Shown here: positions 5,973 through 6,555 of the stretch, piece by piece | Numbering within the stretch: position 1 is the first letter of the stretch | Layout: each line of letters opens with the position of its first letter | DNA from: Candidatus Pacearchaeota archaeon CG11_big_fil_rev_8_21_14_0_20_30_13 | Lineage (GTDB): Archaea; Nanobdellota; Nanobdellia; Pacearchaeales; GW2011-AR1 | Length of the DNA stretch: 6,555 nucleotides | Direction of reading: 5' to 3' | Assembly (NCBI GenBank): GCA_002762735.1 | Contig: PCVV01000034.1 | Span: forward strand, 531-7,085 | Notes under the pieces: model-generated | Told to the model about the DNA's origin: nothing | The model's database searches: none | The model's input: the letters and a program-made list of their open reading frames with translations, nothing else | Made by a program: the position numbers and the translations under genes

Positions 5973-6089
5973 ATGAAAAGAAGTTCAAGACGTTGGAAAA
6001 AGAAAAACCAAATGAGATGGAAGTGGCAAAGAAAAAGACTCAGAAAGGAAAAACACAAACGTAAATTAAGAAGAGAAAGGTCAAGATAA
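5973..6089 (+). CDS. rpl41e: Large-subunit ribosomal protein eL41, with 13-residue N-terminal extension
   Basis: A 38-residue protein made almost only of Arg, Lys and Trp; the last 25 residues, starting at the internal Met14 (6012), align without gaps to the classic 25-residue eL41 (human M-R-A-K-W-R-K-K-R...), with 13 identical positions by my count, including M-R-x-K-W, the K-R pairs and the R-S before the last residue. eL41 is a single basic helix buried in ribosomal RNA at the subunit interface. The TATA box lies 25 bases before ATG 5973 and there is no Shine-Dalgarno sequence, so the natural start of a leaderless mRNA would be 5973, adding M-K-R-S-S-R-R-W-K-K-K-N-Q. If transcription begins slightly further downstream, or initiation occurs internally, the 25-residue form is made. 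The gene is easily missed because of its size. Identity is confident; the start is less so. Confidence 0.85.
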   Translation: MKRSSRRWKKKNQMRWKWQRKRLRKEKHKRKLRRERSR

Positions 6090-6110
6090 TTCTAATTTTG
6101 CAATTCTTTA
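6090..6110 (+). terminator. Possible T-rich terminator of eL41
   Basis: TTCTAATTTTG followed by CAATTCTTT just after the stop gives short T-runs without a hairpin. Weak but correctly placed. Confidence 0.25.
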
Positions 6111-6120
6111 TAGTTTAAGA

Positions 6121-6131
6121 TTCGAAATATA
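6121..6131 (+). repeat. TTCGAAATATA direct repeat, copy 2 (upstream of the last gene)
   Basis: Exact second copy of the 11-mer at 5884-5894, 90 bases before ATG 6211. A nearby TTAGAAAG (6149-6156) also has a match after copy 1 (5897-5904), though at different spacing. The flanking gap 6090-6178 holds no open reading frame or recognisable RNA. Confidence 0.35.
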
Positions 6132-6178
6132 GCCTAAAAAAATATAGTTTAGAAAGTACATTTAATTTAAGTCAATTA

Positions 6179-6186
6179 TTTAAATA
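6179..6186 (+). promoter_or_regulatory. TATA box of the last gene
   Basis: TTTAAATA (in ATTATTTAAATAGG) is centred 28.5 bases before ATG 6211, allowing a leader of at most a few bases. The second in-frame ATG at 6223 would be about 40 bases away, so 6211 is preferred. Confidence 0.65.
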
Positions 6187-6210
6187 GGCTGAACTCTAGA
6201 AAAAAAGATT

Positions 6211-6555
6211 ATGGTTCAAGAAATGAAAAAGTTAATTCTCAAAGATTATCAAGATTTACTCGCTTTGAATATCCCTATCACCTTAAATGTCAAAAAATTA
6301 CTTTTTCCTCAAACAATTTTGGGTCACATCCAAGCAGGACATACTTATTTTTTAAAACATCAAGAAATAAACTTTTTGATGGAGGATGTTTTCTTAGCAT
6401 TGGGAATTGATCCTAATGAAGCAAAAATAAAAAGAGAAACTTTAATTTATGATTTTAAAAACTGTCTAGAAGATTTAATGGATGGGAAAATAAATAAATT
6501 AGTTGACAGAAAAGGCAAGCCTGTTTTTGGAAATCAATTCTTAGAAGAAATATTT
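6211..6555 (+). CDS. Unrecognised soluble protein, N-terminal 115 residues (cut by window edge)
   Basis: Open to the window edge; 115 residues visible. The start is ATG 6211, supported by its TATA box. I do not recognise the family. Seen: a mixed alpha/beta-looking sequence with no signal peptide or membrane segment; L-N-I-P-x(4)-V-K-K-L-L-F at 19-32; G-H-I-Q-A-G-H-T-Y-F-L-K at 38-49; an acidic, leucine-rich stretch at 51-66; and a basic-acidic helix-like region around 68-98 followed by D-R-K-G-K-P. The L-N-x-P ... K-K-L-L ... G-x-x-Y/H-x-x-x ... E-x-x-F-L order recalls weakly the small archaeal DUF61/UPF0216 family, but the spacing is not right enough to claim it. Codon use resembles the neighbours. 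Confidence 0.75.
   Translation, partial: MVQEMKKLILKDYQDLLALNIPITLNVKKLLFPQTILGHIQAGHTYFLKHQEINFLMEDVFLALGIDPNEAKIKRETLIYDFKNCLEDLMDGKINKLVDRKGKPVFGNQFLEEIF

Noticed and set aside
1..6555. CRISPR array, insertion sequence, tRNA or rRNA genes
   Set aside because: No regularly spaced repeats, transposase motifs, terminal inverted repeats, or tRNA T-loop/A-box patterns were found by reading both strands.
6211..6555. Assignment of the last gene to DUF61/UPF0216
   Set aside because: Only a loose order of a few residues fits, the spacing is off, and the protein is cut by the edge, so the family name would be a guess.

Overview
The window looks like a chromosomal segment of a small-genome archaeon, most likely a DPANN lineage of the Pacearchaeota/Woesearchaeota kind. 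The evidence is the strong AT-richness, an archaeal/eukaryotic-type glycyl-tRNA synthetase, an archaeal ThrRS editing domain, a ribosomal protein eL41 gene, and archaeal BRE/TATA promoters. A membrane protein ending in an N-L-T-G-N-I-I-G transmembrane hairpin also fits. The lineage is an inference; no rRNA or other phylogenetic marker is present.

Layout. Minus strand, from right to left: thrS (2646-4373); a three-gene operon of a TPR/coiled-coil membrane protein (1857-2597) and two tandem zinc-ribbon paralogues (1618-1854 and 1368-1616); then glyS (1-1324, C-terminus cut by the window edge). A 229-base AT-rich divergent spacer separates thrS from a plus-strand gene for an exported C/H-type (NlpC/P60-like) protein (4603-5256). 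That gene overlaps tail to tail with a minus-strand divergent ATP-grasp protein (5245-5850). Next come a tiny plus-strand eL41 gene (5973-6089) and the 5' part of an unrecognised plus-strand gene (6211 to the edge).

Expression. Every gene or operon that heads a transcription unit has an AT-only TATA-like box centred about 24-28 bases before its ATG, and none has a Shine-Dalgarno sequence. This is the geometry of leaderless mRNAs. The two downstream operon genes start 1-2 bases after the preceding stop codon, also without a Shine-Dalgarno sequence, suggesting coupled reinitiation.

Genes working together. glyS, thrS and eL41 are translation genes. The small operon between the two synthetases may be one functional unit: a membrane-anchored scaffold plus two small zinc-binding proteins of unknown role. 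The most notable points are the ThrRS, which joins an archaeal editing domain to a bacterial-type catalytic core; the possible 13-residue N-terminal extension of eL41; the TPR/zinc-ribbon operon; the exported cysteine-peptidase-like protein; and the ATP-grasp protein with an altered metal-binding site.
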